DNA from: an uncultured Prochlorococcus sp.
GTDB lineage: Bacteria; Cyanobacteriota; Cyanobacteriia; PCC-6307; Cyanobiaceae
Reading direction: 5' to 3'
Assembly: GCA_902622625.1 (NCBI GenBank)
Contig: CACNQS010000003.1
Coordinates: forward strand, 22,854-86,853
DNA length: 64,000 nt
Shown: positions 11,496-25,138 of the stretch, piece by piece
How positions within the stretch are numbered: the stretch's first letter is position 1
Layout of the letters: each line of letters begins with the position of its first letter
The notes under the pieces: model-generated
What the model was told of the DNA's origin: nothing
Database searches by the model: none
Seen by the model: only the letters and a program-made list of their open reading frames with translations
Program-made: the position numbers and the translations under genes

Positions 11496-12514
11496 GCTTC
11501 TACATTATCACTTAGTCTTCTCAAGCCTCTTAATCCATCTCTTTCTAGGTTTCTTACTCGATCTCTACTTATCCCTAGAACTCTTCCTATACCAGTAAGA
11601 GACATTGGCTCATCACCATCCATTCCGTATCTCATTCTCAAAACTCTACATTGCAGATCAGGCAATTGATGTAAAAGGGAATGCAAATCACCTCTCATAC
11701 AATCCATCTCTATTTGTTCATCCGGCAAATCCTCGCCACCTGCCAGTAAATCTAATAAGACAGTATCTTCACCATCACCAACTTTGGTTTCCAGACTAAC
11801 TGGCTGCCCAGCTTTGCACATCAAATCTTTAACATCATCTTCGGGAAGCTCTACGTATTTTGCAAGTTCACTTACAGTTGGAGTCCTAGACATTTCTTGG
11901 CTGAGCTCTCTTTGACCTTTTTTTAACTTATTCAACATTTCAGTTATGTGAATTGGAAGCCTTATCGCCCGACTTTTTTCAGCTATTGCTCTTGTAATAC
12001 CTTGTCTAATCCACCAATATGCATATGTTGAAAACTTGTAACCTCTGGCTGGATCAAATTTTTCAACTCCTCTCACCAAACCTATAGTTCCCTCCTGAAT
12101 TAAATCTAAAAGTTCCATATTTCTTTTTGTATATTTTTTTGCAACGCTTACTACCAATCTTAAATTCGCTGCAACCATTCTTTCTTTAGCCCTCTGCCCA
12201 GCTCTCAATCTTTTTTTTATTATGGAGGAAGATAAATTTAGTTTGGTTGATAATTCATCAATACTGGGCTTATCTCCTGTTAATTCAATAATTTCCAATT
12301 CTGTTCTTTCTACCTCCATGTACTCTTGAACTTGTCTACCTAGAGTTATTTCTTGCTCATGAGATAGTAATGGAACTCTTCCGATATCCCTTAAATATGA
12401 TCGAACAAGATCAACATCGTTACTACTTTTTATACTTGCGATTGAAGTAAGTTTATTTTCACCTATTGTTTCAGAAGACATGAAAGTTGAATGATGTTTT
12501 GTAAACAATACCAT
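11480..12514 (-). CDS. RNA polymerase sigma-70 family (RpoD-like group 2 type) sigma factor
   Basis: DLVRSYLRDIGRVPLLSHEQEI, AANLRLVVSVAKKYTKRNMELLDLIQEGTIGLVRGVEKFDPARGYKFSTYAYWWIRQGITRAI. Confidence 0.96.
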   Translation of the reverse strand: MVLFTKHHSTFMSSETIGENKLTSIASIKSSNDVDLVRSYLRDIGRVPLLSHEQEITLGRQVQEYMEVERTELEIIELTGDKPSIDELSTKLNLSSSIIKKRLRAGQRAKERMVAANLRLVVSVAKKYTKRNMELLDLIQEGTIGLVRGVEKFDPARGYKFSTYAYWWIRQGITRAIAEKSRAIRLPIHITEMLNKLKKGQRELSQEMSRTPTVSELAKYVELPEDDVKDLMCKAGQPVSLETKVGDGEDTVLLDLLAGGEDLPDEQIEMDCMRGDLHSLLHQLPDLQCRVLRMRYGMDGDEPMSLTGIGRVLGISRDRVRNLERDGLRGLRRLSDNVEAYFVS

Positions 12515-12581
12515 TAAGAAATGTAAAGTTAAACAAAAAAATCCACATTTTTACAAAAATGAGAATAAATACCTAGTGGTT

Positions 12582-13988
12582 TTAGGTCAATGATGAGTTT
12601 AATAGCCATTTTGCTGTACTGAGATAAATAAATACACCAGCAATATCAGTAACGGTTGTAATGAAAGGAGAGGACATTAAGGCTGGATCCAATTTCATTC
12701 TGTCGAACAACAGAGGGAGAATCGCTCCTGTTGTAGCAGCTAAAGTTGTTATGAATATTAAACTTATTCCCACCGCTGAGGCGATTAAAGGCCCTTCTCC
12801 TTGCCACCAAGCGAAAGGAAATACTACAAGCATCATGAAAACACCTAAGAGAGCACCTGTAATAGCCTCCTTGACTACTGCCTTAATAGCACCCAGAGAC
12901 TTCAATTTTTGAGTACTTAAACCTCTAATAACAACCGTTGAACTTTGAGCACCAACATTTCCCCCAGTACCAATAAGTAGTGGAATAAATGCAGCTAATA
13001 AGACTATTTCTTTTAATATTTGATCATTCATAGCTATAACCCTTGTCGTTAAACCATTTGCCAAAACCAAAATTAATAACCATAAAATTCTTCTTCGAGC
13101 AATCGTAAACAAACTACTTTGGAAATAGTCATCTTCATCTCCAGGTTGTACTGCCCCCGCTGCGTAAATATCTCTTGTTGCTTCTTGTTCTATAACATCA
13201 ATTAAATCATCAACAGTTACTATCCCAACAAGTCTTTTTTCTTTATCAACGACTGGTAGTGCTAAAAAATCATATCTTTGTATTGCTCTAGCAACCTCTT
13301 CTTGATTCGTATTAGTAGAGATATTAACTACGTCTCTAGTCATGACTTCACCAATTGGTTTAGAGGGATCAGCAGTTACAAGGTCTCTTAAAGAGAGAAT
13401 ACCAGTTAAATGTCTTTCTTTATCAGTAACATATAAGCTATAAATAGTTTCAGTAAATGGGGCTCTTTTTCTCACTATAGAAAGAGCATCAGCTGCAGTT
13501 TGCATCTCTTTAAGGTCTATAAATTCAGTTGTCATTAATCTTCCTGCAGTCTCAGGCTCATATCCAAGTAATTCAGCTGTTACTTTCCTTTCACCAGGAC
13601 TAAGAGCAGACAAAAATTTTCGTACAACTTTTGCAGGTAATTCATCAAAAAGTTGAACCCTATCATCAGGAGACATTTTTTCAACGATTTCTAAAACCTC
13701 TCCTGAACGCAGTCTTTCTAATAAAGTTTGCTGAACTACTGGATCTAAATATTCATAAACCTCAATTGCTTCATTTTTCTTTAATAATCGAAATGCTAAT
13801 GCCTGCAATATTTGTGGAAGACTTCCAATAGCATCTGCGATATCGACAGGTTGAGAAGGCTCTAAAAGTAACTTTGCCTCATCATAATTTCCCGCAATGA
13901 GCAATTCCTCAAGTTGAATAGTAATATTTTCTCTTGTACTTAAATTTGAAGATAATGACGAAACTGTTTCAAGATTATTTTCATTCAT
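12582..13988 (-). CDS. mgtE: Magnesium transporter MgtE
   Basis: MgtE N-domain, CBS pair, C-terminal GTGGNVGAQSSTVVIRGLS membrane domain. Confidence 0.96.
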   Translation of the reverse strand: MNENNLETVSSLSSNLSTRENITIQLEELLIAGNYDEAKLLLEPSQPVDIADAIGSLPQILQALAFRLLKKNEAIEVYEYLDPVVQQTLLERLRSGEVLEIVEKMSPDDRVQLFDELPAKVVRKFLSALSPGERKVTAELLGYEPETAGRLMTTEFIDLKEMQTAADALSIVRKRAPFTETIYSLYVTDKERHLTGILSLRDLVTADPSKPIGEVMTRDVVNISTNTNQEEVARAIQRYDFLALPVVDKEKRLVGIVTVDDLIDVIEQEATRDIYAAGAVQPGDEDDYFQSSLFTIARRRILWLLILVLANGLTTRVIAMNDQILKEIVLLAAFIPLLIGTGGNVGAQSSTVVIRGLSTQKLKSLGAIKAVVKEAITGALLGVFMMLVVFPFAWWQGEGPLIASAVGISLIFITTLAATTGAILPLLFDRMKLDPALMSSPFITTVTDIAGVFIYLSTAKWLLNSSLT

Positions 13989-14031
13989 AAATATAATCCC
14001 TTATCAAAGTAACAACATCATTATATGAAAT

Positions 14032-14361
14032 CTAAGTAATTTTTCTACTTATCCAGAACCCGAAAACCATCGTGAAAAAATTTACGATAATGATTAAATT
14101 AAAAAAAATTATAAATTTAATCCAATCCCCTTGGTTTAAAATTGTATACATAAAATATATAAATCCGCTAAAGGATGTAAAGCAAGAAAAAAAACCACTA
14201 AATAAAATTTTTTTTGTTGAATCATTCAATCTTCTACTGATAAAAAAACCCACTAAAAATGATCCAATTATTGAAATAAAAAAATTATTATTTATAGTTA
14301 TTCTTAAAAAAGTAGCTAAGTAAGCAGCTAAAAGAATGTAAATAAAATTATTTATTTTCAC
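14032..14361 (-). CDS. crcB: CrcB/FluC family putative fluoride channel subunit (divergent)
   Basis: Short 4-TM protein with IIGSFLVGFF and SGFFSCFTSFSGFIY, matching the FluC GSFLxG and Phe-box regions. Confidence 0.8.
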   Translation of the reverse strand: MKINNFIYILLAAYLATFLRITINNNFFISIIGSFLVGFFISRRLNDSTKKILFSGFFSCFTSFSGFIYFMYTILNQGDWIKFIIFFNLIIIVNFFTMVFGFWISRKIT

Positions 14362-14362
14362 T

Positions 14363-14728
14363 TTAAAAAAACTGAATAAGTAAATATCCTAAATAAAAGA
14401 AAAGAAATGAAAAAATTATCACTTCAATATAGTGGAAAAATAATCTTAAGAATTTTCTCTTTATAAATAAGTTAAATAGTTGATATATAAAGGAAGAAAA
14501 TGTACTAAAACATCCCAAAAAACCACTATAAAATAACACTAATATTTCGTTATTAATAAAATTTAAAGCTACTAAAATTCCTAATAAAAAAGATGATAAA
14601 AAATTTACTATTGAGGTATTTTGAATATCAAAACCTATACTTTTTTTAAAATTATTTTGTATGAATATTCTCAGTATTAATCCAAAAGTACTGCAAATTA
14701 AAATTATACTTATTGAACTAAAATCCAA
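14363..14728 (-). CDS. crcB: CrcB/FluC family putative fluoride channel subunit
   Basis: Short 4-TM protein with NTSIVNFLSSFLLGILVA and SGFLGCFSTFSSFIYQ motifs; 1-nt gap to the second crcB. Confidence 0.85.
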   Translation of the reverse strand: MDFSSISIILICSTFGLILRIFIQNNFKKSIGFDIQNTSIVNFLSSFLLGILVALNFINNEILVLFYSGFLGCFSTFSSFIYQLFNLFIKRKFLRLFFHYIEVIIFSFLFFYLGYLLIQFF

Positions 14729-14731
14729 AAT

Positions 14732-17025
<2,294 letters not shown>

Positions 17026-17176
17026 TTAATATAAAAAAAAATATTAGACTTTTAAAATGTTATTTTTAAAAGGTCTTTCATTAAACTTACCACCGCAATA
17101 AGATAAAGGCTCGAAGTCAATGAAAAATTTAATCACTTTAATTATATAGCTAATATTTTTTTCTTCAGAAATTCAT

Positions 17177-18076
17177 ATGTCTTCGTATCTACCTCATGTA
17201 ATAATTTTAATTGGGCCTACTGCAAGTGGCAAAACAGAATTAGCTATTGAAATTGCAGAATATTTTAAAACTCATATACACAATATTGATTCAAGGCAAA
17301 TTTATAAGTCCATGGATATTGGAACAGCCAAGCCATCTAAAATCCAACAAAAAAAAATAAAACATTTTTTAATAGATATTGAAGAACCAATCAATCCAAT
17401 TAATGTAAAACAATTTCAAGAAATTGCTCAAGAATCTATTAAAAGAGAAATTAAACAAGATAATTTACCTTTTCTTGTTGGAGGAAGTGGGTTGTATATG
17501 AACTCAATAACAAAAGGATTTTTTGTACCTAATGTCCCTCCTCAAAATAATTTCAGAAGGCAATTAGAAGAACTTGGTCAGGAAAAATGTTGGGAACTTT
17601 TAAAAAATTGTGATCCATTAACAACAAAAAAAATCAATTTTGCTGACCAGATTAGAACAATAAGAGCTTTAGAAGTCTTTTATGTAACAGGTAAACCTTT
17701 GTCAACTCTGAAAGTTCAAAAACCGCCTAACTGGAAAATCCTAGAGCTTGGATTAGATAGAGATAATTTAAAAGAAAGAATTTTTCAAAGAACAAAAAAT
17801 ATGTTTTTATCTGGAATTATTGAGGAGACAAAATACCTTATCTCTAAATACGGATTTGATTTGCCAATCTTAGAAACTATTGGTTATCGAGAAGCTAGGG
17901 ATGTTTTAAATAACCGTTCAACAATTGACAAAGCAATTGAGTTAACTTCGACAAAAACAATCCAATTTGCCAAAAGGCAAAAAACTTGGTTTCGTAATAA
18001 AAATAATCCTCTTTGGCTTAATAACAAAAACCTGCTAAAAGATGCAATAATTAAAATAGAGTCTTTTTTAAGCTAA
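17177..18076 (+). CDS. miaA: tRNA dimethylallyltransferase
   Basis: [55 protein letters not shown]. Confidence 0.97.
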   Translation: MSSYLPHVIILIGPTASGKTELAIEIAEYFKTHIHNIDSRQIYKSMDIGTAKPSKIQQKKIKHFLIDIEEPINPINVKQFQEIAQESIKREIKQDNLPFLVGGSGLYMNSITKGFFVPNVPPQNNFRRQLEELGQEKCWELLKNCDPLTTKKINFADQIRTIRALEVFYVTGKPLSTLKVQKPPNWKILELGLDRDNLKERIFQRTKNMFLSGIIEETKYLISKYGFDLPILETIGYREARDVLNNRSTIDKAIELTSTKTIQFAKRQKTWFRNKNNPLWLNNKNLLKDAIIKIESFLS

Positions 18077-18128
18077 CTTTATAAAAATAGATTTGTTCAT
18101 CACTCAATCAATTTATTTAATTAACTGA

Positions 18129-18701
18129 ATGCCCCCACGCCCACGCTTCGACAGAAAAGCTCCAGTTAGAGAGCTACCAAATATAAATGAAAGAATAAAA
18201 TACCCTCAATTGAGAGTCGTTGATTCAGATGGAAAACAACTAGGCGTCATAGATAGATTAAAAGCATTAGAAATAGCATCCCAAAGAGAACTTGATTTAG
18301 TTTTAGTGAGCGAAAAAGCAAATCCTCCTGTTTGTAGAATCATGGACTACGGTAAATATAAATTTGAACAAGAAAAGAAAGCTAAAGAAGCAAGGAAAAA
18401 ATCTCATCAAACAGAAGTTAAAGAAGTAAAAATGAGATATAAAATTGACAAGCATGATTATGATGTTCGGATTGGTCAAGCTACTAAATTTCTTAAATCG
18501 GGAGATAAGGTAAAATGCACTGTAATGTTTAGGGGAAGAGAAATTCAACACTCAAATTTAGCGGAGACACTTCTTTTGAAAATGGCTAATGATTTAGAAG
18601 AGCAATCAGAAGTTCAGCAAAAACCAAAAAGAGAAGGGAGAAACATGATTATGTTTTTAAGCCCTCGCAAAACTCCTCTTATTAAAAAAGATGATGGTTG
18701 A
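18129..18701 (+). CDS. infC: Translation initiation factor IF-3
   Basis: [58 protein letters not shown]. Confidence 0.97.
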   Translation: MPPRPRFDRKAPVRELPNINERIKYPQLRVVDSDGKQLGVIDRLKALEIASQRELDLVLVSEKANPPVCRIMDYGKYKFEQEKKAKEARKKSHQTEVKEVKMRYKIDKHDYDVRIGQATKFLKSGDKVKCTVMFRGREIQHSNLAETLLLKMANDLEEQSEVQQKPKREGRNMIMFLSPRKTPLIKKDDG

Positions 18702-18778
18702 TAAATTATTATCAAAAAATATGCCGAATGTTAAAGTGTCACTATATCAAAAAGTAAATTAACCAGGACTTTTTTAAA

Positions 18779-19765
18779 GTGAGATTCCATATTCAACAAG
18801 ACAGTGATATCCCAGCATCTACTCAACTAAATAATCAAATTTGTTTCGCAATTGCGGCAAGACATTTTCCTCCAGGACATAGGCTTCCCAGTACGAGACA
18901 ACTTGCAATGCAGACTGGACTCCATCGTAATACTATAAGCAAAGTTTACAGACAACTAGAAATAGATGGGGTTGTTGAAGCAATAGCTGGATCAGGTATC
19001 TATGTAAGGGATAATCTTACCAAAAGAGAATTTACGAAATCACTTTACTCAAAAGATAAAATCAGGAAAGTTCCTGATCAAGAAGCAAAGACGGTTATTG
19101 ACAACTTAATAAGTCATGGATTCACTTTACAAGAGACGAGAGAGATATTGAATAATGAAATTGATTGGCGTATTAAGTGCGGATCAAGAATCATAGTCAG
19201 TACTCCTAGAGAAGATATTGGGGCTTCTATGTTAATAGCAGAAGACCTTTCGACAACAGTTAATGTGCCAGTAGAAGTTGTTCCTATGGAAGAATTAGAA
19301 AAAGTTTTAAGTAATTCAAATAATGGTACGATTGTCACAAGCAGATATTTTTTACAGCCTCTAGAAAAAGTTGCTAAGCATCATGGAGTTCGCGCTATTG
19401 CAGTTGACTTGAGCGACTTTCAAAAGGAATTAAAAATTCTCAAGGAATTAAATGCTGGAAGTTGTGTAGGTATTGTTAGCATAAGTCCTGGTTTATTGAG
19501 AGCAGCAGAAGTCATTATACATAGCATGCGTGGTAGTGAATTAATGCTTATGACGGCAATCTCAGACAATAACAGTAGATTACTTTCACTTTTAAAGGCT
19601 TCGAACCATATAGTGTGTGATGGACCTAGTTTATCAGTTGTAGAAAATACATTATTAAAAAATCGTTCTCAGTTGATGAGATTACCTCAAATAATATGTG
19701 CTAAAAATTATTTAAGTATCGAAACAATAAATCAATTAAAAAAAGAAATAGGAGTTATTAATTAA
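18779..19765 (+). CDS. GntR-family transcriptional regulator
   Basis: N-terminal wHTH: DIPASTQLNNQICFAIAARHFPPGHRLPSTRQLAMQTGLHRNTISKVYRQLEIDGVVEAIAGSGIYVRD; GTG start. Confidence 0.9.
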   Translation: MRFHIQQDSDIPASTQLNNQICFAIAARHFPPGHRLPSTRQLAMQTGLHRNTISKVYRQLEIDGVVEAIAGSGIYVRDNLTKREFTKSLYSKDKIRKVPDQEAKTVIDNLISHGFTLQETREILNNEIDWRIKCGSRIIVSTPREDIGASMLIAEDLSTTVNVPVEVVPMEELEKVLSNSNNGTIVTSRYFLQPLEKVAKHHGVRAIAVDLSDFQKELKILKELNAGSCVGIVSISPGLLRAAEVIIHSMRGSELMLMTAISDNNSRLLSLLKASNHIVCDGPSLSVVENTLLKNRSQLMRLPQIICAKNYLSIETINQLKKEIGVIN

Positions 19766-19768
19766 ACC

Positions 19769-20506
19769 ATGATATTGAAAACTTTTAAATCAGATATAGA
19801 AATAATCAGAGAGAGAGATCCCGCCGCAAGAGGAATAATAGAGATATTTCTTTGCTACCCTGGCTTTCAATCAATAGTTATACATAGGTTTACTCATAAA
19901 TTATGGCAATTAAAGGTTCCTTTGATTCCCCGCTTACTCAGTCATATTAATAGGCTAACAACAGGTATTGAAATCCATCCTGGGGCAAAAATTGGTAAAA
20001 GAGTTTTCATAGACCACGGAATGGGAGTTGTAATTGGTGAAACCGCTGAGATAGGAAATAACTGTTTGCTTTATCAGGGAGTGACATTAGGGGGTACTGG
20101 TAAAAGCCACGGCAAAAGACACCCTACCTTAATGGAAAATGTTGTAGTTGGAGCTGGCGCAAAAGTACTTGGATCCATCACGGTAGGATCTAATACCCGT
20201 ATTGGTGCTGGCTCAGTAGTTGTTCGAAATGTAGAGGGGAACAGTACTGTGGTCGGAGTTCCTGGCAGGGTAGTGCATCAAAGTGGTGTCAAAGTAAATC
20301 CATTAGCTCACTCAGCCTTACCAGATGCAGAAGCTAATGTGATAAAAAATTTAATGGATAGGATAGACTCTCTTGAAAATGAAATTCTTAAATTACAAAA
20401 AACTCTACAATGTATAGCTAGCTCAGAATCTATTGATATTTCTAAACTCGGTGCTTCTCAAAATCTTAAAGACAAAGAAATTTTAGAATTTCTTGGGGAT
20501 GATTAA
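19769..20506 (+). CDS. cysE: Serine O-acetyltransferase
   Basis: Left-handed beta-helix hexapeptides: GIEIHPGAKIGKRVFIDHGMGVVIGETAEIGNNCLLYQGVTLGGTGKSHGKRHPT. Confidence 0.97.
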   Translation: MILKTFKSDIEIIRERDPAARGIIEIFLCYPGFQSIVIHRFTHKLWQLKVPLIPRLLSHINRLTTGIEIHPGAKIGKRVFIDHGMGVVIGETAEIGNNCLLYQGVTLGGTGKSHGKRHPTLMENVVVGAGAKVLGSITVGSNTRIGAGSVVVRNVEGNSTVVGVPGRVVHQSGVKVNPLAHSALPDAEANVIKNLMDRIDSLENEILKLQKTLQCIASSESIDISKLGASQNLKDKEILEFLGDD

Positions 20507-20514
20507 ATATTAAT

Positions 20515-23346
20515 TTAATTTTTTTCATTAACTTCAGTTTTAGGTTGAAACATAAACATTGAATAGATCACATTTCGTCTCATGTTAGTCATCATTTCGA
20601 GGAACATATCATATCCTTCGTTTTTATATTCGATTAATGGATCTTTTTGACCATAACCCCTCAATCCGACTGATTCCCTCAAGGAATCCATGGATTGAAG
20701 ATGTTCTCGCCATAAATTATCGATTTGCTGCAAAATGAAAAATCTTTCAGCTTCTCTCATTAATCCTGGACGAATCTTTTCTATTTGTGATTCCTTTAAA
20801 TCATAAGCTATTCGCAGCTGCTCTTGAAGATAGTTTTTTAATTCTTCTATTGACAGTAAATTAATATCATCAGGTTTAAGATCATCTAATAGATATATAA
20901 ATTCTTTGACTTTAGAAATTAATTGATCAATATTCCATTCTTCAGGGGGAAGATCAGGATTAATATAAGCATCTACAATTTCAATCATTGTCCTTTCTCC
21001 ATATCCTATTACTTGTCTCTTTAAATCAATGCCTTTCAATACTCTTAGTCTTTCACCATAAACTGCTTTTCTTTGATTGTTCATTACCTCGTCGTATTCA
21101 AAAACTTGTTTTCTAATATCGTAATAGTAAGTTTCAACTTTCTTTTGAGCACTTTCAAGAGACCTTGTAAGCATTCCTGACTCAATAGGCATATCTTCAT
21201 CTACCCTAAAAGCATTCATTAAATTTGCTACTCTATCACCTCCAAAAATCCTTAATAAATTATCATCTAAAGATAAAAAGAATCTTGTACTTCCAAGATC
21301 GCCTTGTCTTCCTGCTCTTCCTCTCAGTTGATTATCCACTCTTCTTGATTCATGTCTCTCAGTACCAATTACATGTAAACCGCCAGCTTCTCTTACTTTT
21401 TCTTCTTCATGAATCAAAACTTTTTCATATTCTTTTTTTACATCAGACAAAGATTCTCTCAAAAGCTTTATCAAGTTATCATCGGTTGGTGCTTTTTCTG
21501 CAGCTGTAGCTATCCTGTCATCTAGCTCCAAGACAGAAAGTTGTTTATCTCCCCAATTTTTAACAAGCTCATCAGATAAAAAAGAGAGTTTCTTTTCAAT
21601 TACTTCATCTAATTTACAAGGGAAAAGACTTTTTGAAGAATTTGAAATGTTCTTTTTCAAATTTGAACCTGATTTTGTAGAAAAACCACCCTTAGATTTG
21701 GAATTTCTTTGTTTAGGTATTGGTGGCTTGTGGTCATTATCAGGCTTGACTAACAAAGGAATTAAAATTTCTTTTAATTTAAGTCTAGCCATGTAGTCAC
21801 TATTACCGCCAAGAATTATATCTGTTCCCCTTCCAGCCATATTAGTCGCAATAGTAACAGCACCTGCTCTTCCTGCCTGAGCAACAATTTCCGCCTCACG
21901 TTCGACATTCTCTGGCTTAGCATTTAACAAATTATGTGGAATTTTTTCGGCAGATAAGAGTGAACTTAGTAATTCACTTTTTTCAACACTTGTAGTACCG
22001 ACTAAAACAGGTCTACCTTCTCTATGAATTTGTGCAGTCTCTTTGGCAACGGCTTTCCATTTACCAATTTCTGTCTTAAAAACTTGATCAGACCAATCTT
22101 GTCTCTTTCTTATTTGATTTGTCGGTATAACTGTTGATTCCAATTTGTAAGTTTTTTCAAATTCAACCTCTTCAGTTTTTGCAGTTCCCGTCATTCCTGC
22201 TAAACCTGGATATAAAAGGAAAAAATTCTGATAAGTTATGGATGCTAATGTTTGAGTTTCAGGTTGAATTTTAAGACTCTCTTTTGCTTCTATTGCCTGA
22301 TGTTGTCCATCGCTCCAACGCCTACCCGGCATTACCCTACCAGTAAATTCATCCACTATTACAGCCTCTTCGTTCTTAATAATATAATTTACATCTTTAA
22401 TAAATAATTCTTTGGCTTTTAAAGCGTTAGTTATATAATGCGCCCAAGGATCTTGAGGATTATATAAATCATTCACTCCCAAATACTCTTCACATTTTGC
22501 AAAACCCTGATCAGTCAATATACAACTTCTCTGTTTTTCATCAACTTCATAATCCCCTTCTGGATCAATACCATCTTTACTTAATTCTTTTGCTTTGACT
22601 AATGCCAGAGATAATTCTGCAGCTTTTTGATATTTTTCTTGTGGTCTTTCAACTTGGCCAGAAATGATTAAAGGCGTTCTTGCTTCATCAATTAATATTG
22701 AATCAACCTCATCAATTACGCAGTAATTAAATTTTCTTTGAACTACCTCACTAATATCAGTAGCCATATTATCTCTTAAATAGTCAAATCCTAATTCTGA
22801 ATTTGTGGCGTAAGTTATATCACAATAATAATTTTTCTTTCTCTCAAGTGGATTCATATCTTGCTGAATCAAACCAACGGATAAACCTAAAAAACGATGA
22901 ACTTGTCCCATCCACTCTGCATCCCTTCTAGCTAAATAATCATTTACAGTAACAACGTGAACACCTTTTCCCGTGAGAGCATTTAAAAAACAAGGTAATG
23001 TTGCGACAAGAGTTTTTCCCTCTCCAGTCTTCATCTCTGCAATTTGACACTCATTTAGAACCATCCCGCCAATCAACTGAACATCAAAATGTCTCATATC
23101 AAGAACACGTTTACTAGCTTCTCTTACAATTGCAAAGGCTTTAGGAAGAAATTCTTCTAGGAGTTCTTTTTGCTTTTTCGAATCTAATTCTACTGAAATA
23201 TTTGATTTGAGATTTTGAGTTTCTTTTCTCAACTCATCATCAGTCAATTGAGAAATTTCTTCTTCTAAAAAATTTATCTCTTCCACTATTGGTTGATAGC
23301 GCTTCAACTTTCGTGTATTCGGATCTCCCAACAAAAGTTTTAGCAT
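20515..23346 (-). CDS. secA: Preprotein translocase ATPase SecA
   Basis: [62 protein letters not shown]. Confidence 0.98.
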   Translation of the reverse strand: MLKLLLGDPNTRKLKRYQPIVEEINFLEEEISQLTDDELRKETQNLKSNISVELDSKKQKELLEEFLPKAFAIVREASKRVLDMRHFDVQLIGGMVLNECQIAEMKTGEGKTLVATLPCFLNALTGKGVHVVTVNDYLARRDAEWMGQVHRFLGLSVGLIQQDMNPLERKKNYYCDITYATNSELGFDYLRDNMATDISEVVQRKFNYCVIDEVDSILIDEARTPLIISGQVERPQEKYQKAAELSLALVKAKELSKDGIDPEGDYEVDEKQRSCILTDQGFAKCEEYLGVNDLYNPQDPWAHYITNALKAKELFIKDVNYIIKNEEAVIVDEFTGRVMPGRRWSDGQHQAIEAKESLKIQPETQTLASITYQNFFLLYPGLAGMTGTAKTEEVEFEKTYKLESTVIPTNQIRKRQDWSDQVFKTEIGKWKAVAKETAQIHREGRPVLVGTTSVEKSELLSSLLSAEKIPHNLLNAKPENVEREAEIVAQAGRAGAVTIATNMAGRGTDIILGGNSDYMARLKLKEILIPLLVKPDNDHKPPIPKQRNSKSKGGFSTKSGSNLKKNISNSSKSLFPCKLDEVIEKKLSFLSDELVKNWGDKQLSVLELDDRIATAAEKAPTDDNLIKLLRESLSDVKKEYEKVLIHEEEKVREAGGLHVIGTERHESRRVDNQLRGRAGRQGDLGSTRFFLSLDDNLLRIFGGDRVANLMNAFRVDEDMPIESGMLTRSLESAQKKVETYYYDIRKQVFEYDEVMNNQRKAVYGERLRVLKGIDLKRQVIGYGERTMIEIVDAYINPDLPPEEWNIDQLISKVKEFIYLLDDLKPDDINLLSIEELKNYLQEQLRIAYDLKESQIEKIRPGLMREAERFFILQQIDNLWREHLQSMDSLRESVGLRGYGQKDPLIEYKNEGYDMFLEMMTNMRRNVIYSMFMFQPKTEVNEKN

Positions 23347-23520
23347 AAGTCAAAGTCCTTAAAAAATTTATCTTATTACAAACATTATAAATTAGTGCGT
23401 TACAACAGAATTAAGAAAACTATTATCTCTTTATTTTATAGAAATGATCGATTAAGGTATTTAGATTGAAGTCACAAAAATAACCTAGCTGACATCACTT
23501 TTCAAAAATCTTTTTAATAA

Positions 23521-23976
23521 ATGAAAGAAATATCTCTAATCAAACATACCAAAGGAGCTTTAGGGTTACGGGTTTTTGGATTAGGTCCTAATCTTAAACC
23601 AACACATGGATTAATTAAGCTACAAAAATTGCTAGATACGAATACTTTCTGGGCAAAAAATAGAACAATAAAAGAATTAAAAAAATGTCTTGCTAACAGT
23701 GATGTTGTAATAAGTCTTTGGGTTGGTAAAGAAATAGTTGGTTTTGGTAGAGCTTTAACCGATGGAATTTACCGCGGAGTGCTTTGGGATATTGTTATTG
23801 ATCAAAATCACCAAGGCAAAGGTTATGGCACATTAATCGTAAAAAATCTTTTATCTTCTAAAAAAATTAAAAATACAAAGAAATTATATTTAATGACAAC
23901 AAATAAAAAATTGTTTTATTCACAATTGGATTTTAAAGAAGTAACTTCTCAAAATTTATTGATTCGTGAAATATAA
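23521..23976 (+). CDS. GNAT-family N-acetyltransferase
   Basis: GVLWDIVIDQNHQGKGYGTLIVKNLL acetyl-CoA binding motif (QxxGxG). Confidence 0.88.
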   Translation: MKEISLIKHTKGALGLRVFGLGPNLKPTHGLIKLQKLLDTNTFWAKNRTIKELKKCLANSDVVISLWVGKEIVGFGRALTDGIYRGVLWDIVIDQNHQGKGYGTLIVKNLLSSKKIKNTKKLYLMTTNKKLFYSQLDFKEVTSQNLLIREI

Positions 23977-23981
23977 AGCAC

Positions 23982-24001
23982 TTTGTTTCTAGAGAAACAA
24001 A
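23982..24001. terminator. Candidate bidirectional hairpin terminator between convergent genes
   Basis: TTTGTTTC-TAGA-GAAACAAA: 8-bp perfect inverted repeat with 4-nt loop, located between the convergent GNAT and NTF2-like genes. Confidence 0.55.
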
Positions 24002-24002
24002 A

Positions 24003-24434
24003 TCAAGATACAAATTTACTATAAAGCCATCTTATAAAAGGTCCTAAAATAGGAACTGGTCCAAAAGTTGGTCCGCAAAAATCAAAGTAATCTCTATGCT
24101 CTTTGATTAATCCATTTTCACCAAATAATAAACGAGTAGTTCCAGGATAAATAAATTCTTTATTCATAATTTTTAAACCCATTGTCCATTCAACAAATCC
24201 ACAATCCCCAGTTATGGAAATTGCATGAGTTTCTAAAAAAACATCATCACATCTTTTAACTAGCTTTTCTTGAGCTTTAACATAAGAATCTAAACCCTCT
24301 GTTTCCTGAGTTGGGTCTATAAAAATAACATTCTCATTATAAAATTCAGCCCATTTTTGTTTCGTTGGTGCATCAGTACCATAAGGTTTAGTAAATAATT
24401 CTTTTAAATCCTCAATAGAAATTACTCTTGTCAT
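24003..24434 (-). CDS. NTF2/SnoaL-like small protein
   Basis: WAEFYNENVIFIDPTQETEGLDSYVKA...GFVEWTMGLKI...LFGENGLIKEHRDYFD, typical NTF2-like fold pattern. Confidence 0.75.
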   Translation of the reverse strand: MTRVISIEDLKELFTKPYGTDAPTKQKWAEFYNENVIFIDPTQETEGLDSYVKAQEKLVKRCDDVFLETHAISITGDCGFVEWTMGLKIMNKEFIYPGTTRLLFGENGLIKEHRDYFDFCGPTFGPVPILGPFIRWLYSKFVS

Positions 24435-24480
24435 TACAAAATTTTTATTAGGAAAATCTTAAAAGATACAAAGATTAAAA

Positions 24481-24551
24481 GCGGATGAAGAGATTCGAAC
24501 TCTCGACATTCTCCTTGGCAAGGAGATGCTCTACCACTGAGCTACATCCGC
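24481..24551 (-). tRNA. tRNA-Gly (anticodon GCC)
   Basis: Reverse complement GCGGATGTAGCTCAGTGGTAGAGCATCTCCTTGCCAAGGAGAATGTCGAGAGTTCGAATCTCTTCATCCGC folds as a cloverleaf: acceptor GCGGATG/CATCCGC, anticodon loop CTTGCCA, T-loop TTCGAAT; no encoded CCA. Confidence 0.96.
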
Positions 24552-24612
24552 ATAACTTCTTTATTTTATCTCAAATAAGGGATCAATGATTAAAATAATT
24601 AAATTTTTTCAA

Positions 24613-25089
24613 TTAATTTAAATTTTTAATTAAGGATCCCATCTCAATTGCTTGTAAAGCATAATTCCAACCAAGATTATTTTTAATCCCTGCTCTTTCT
24701 AAAGCCTGCTGCATAGTATCAGTAGTTAAAACTCCAAAAATAATTGGAACATTATTTTCATTTGAAACTTGCGAAATACCTTTGCTGGCCTCAGATATAA
24801 CTACATCATAGTGGGAAGTTTCACCACGGATCACAGCCCCAAGAGCAATTACAACGTCATACCTCTTTTTTTTCATGATAGTTTTAGCTGCGATTGGTAA
24901 TTCGAATGAGCCAGGAACCCAAACTATATCTACTTGATTACTTAATTCAGAAGTATCTAAACCATGTCTTTTTAAACAATCAAGACAACCAGATAGAATT
25001 TTATTTGTAATTAAATCATTAAATCTTGCTATTACAATTCCAATTTTTAAATTAGAGGCATTTGTAAAAGAGCCCTCAAAAATAGCCAT
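24613..25089 (-). CDS. ribH: 6,7-dimethyl-8-ribityllumazine synthase
   Basis: [70 protein letters not shown]. Confidence 0.97.
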   Translation of the reverse strand: MAIFEGSFTNASNLKIGIVIARFNDLITNKILSGCLDCLKRHGLDTSELSNQVDIVWVPGSFELPIAAKTIMKKKRYDVVIALGAVIRGETSHYDVVISEASKGISQVSNENNVPIIFGVLTTDTMQQALERAGIKNNLGWNYALQAIEMGSLIKNLN

Positions 25090-25138
25090 TAAACTTTACT
25101 TAGATGTATTAATAGACTCTCACGAAAAGGTATTAAGT

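Noticed and set aside
12661-12912. Plus-strand 83-aa ORF inside mgtE
   Set aside because: Antisense shadow of the conserved MgtE membrane domain.
14072-14323. Plus-strand 83-aa ORF inside the downstream crcB gene
   Set aside because: Lys/Ile-rich mirror of a hydrophobic membrane protein; typical antisense artefact.
21225-21509. Plus-strand 94-aa Leu-rich ORF inside secA
   Set aside because: Antisense artefact from secA codons.
21640-21780. Ser/Lys-rich insertion in SecA ([39 protein letters not shown])
   Set aside because: Cyanobacterial SecA proteins commonly carry a variable insertion around here, so probably not novel.
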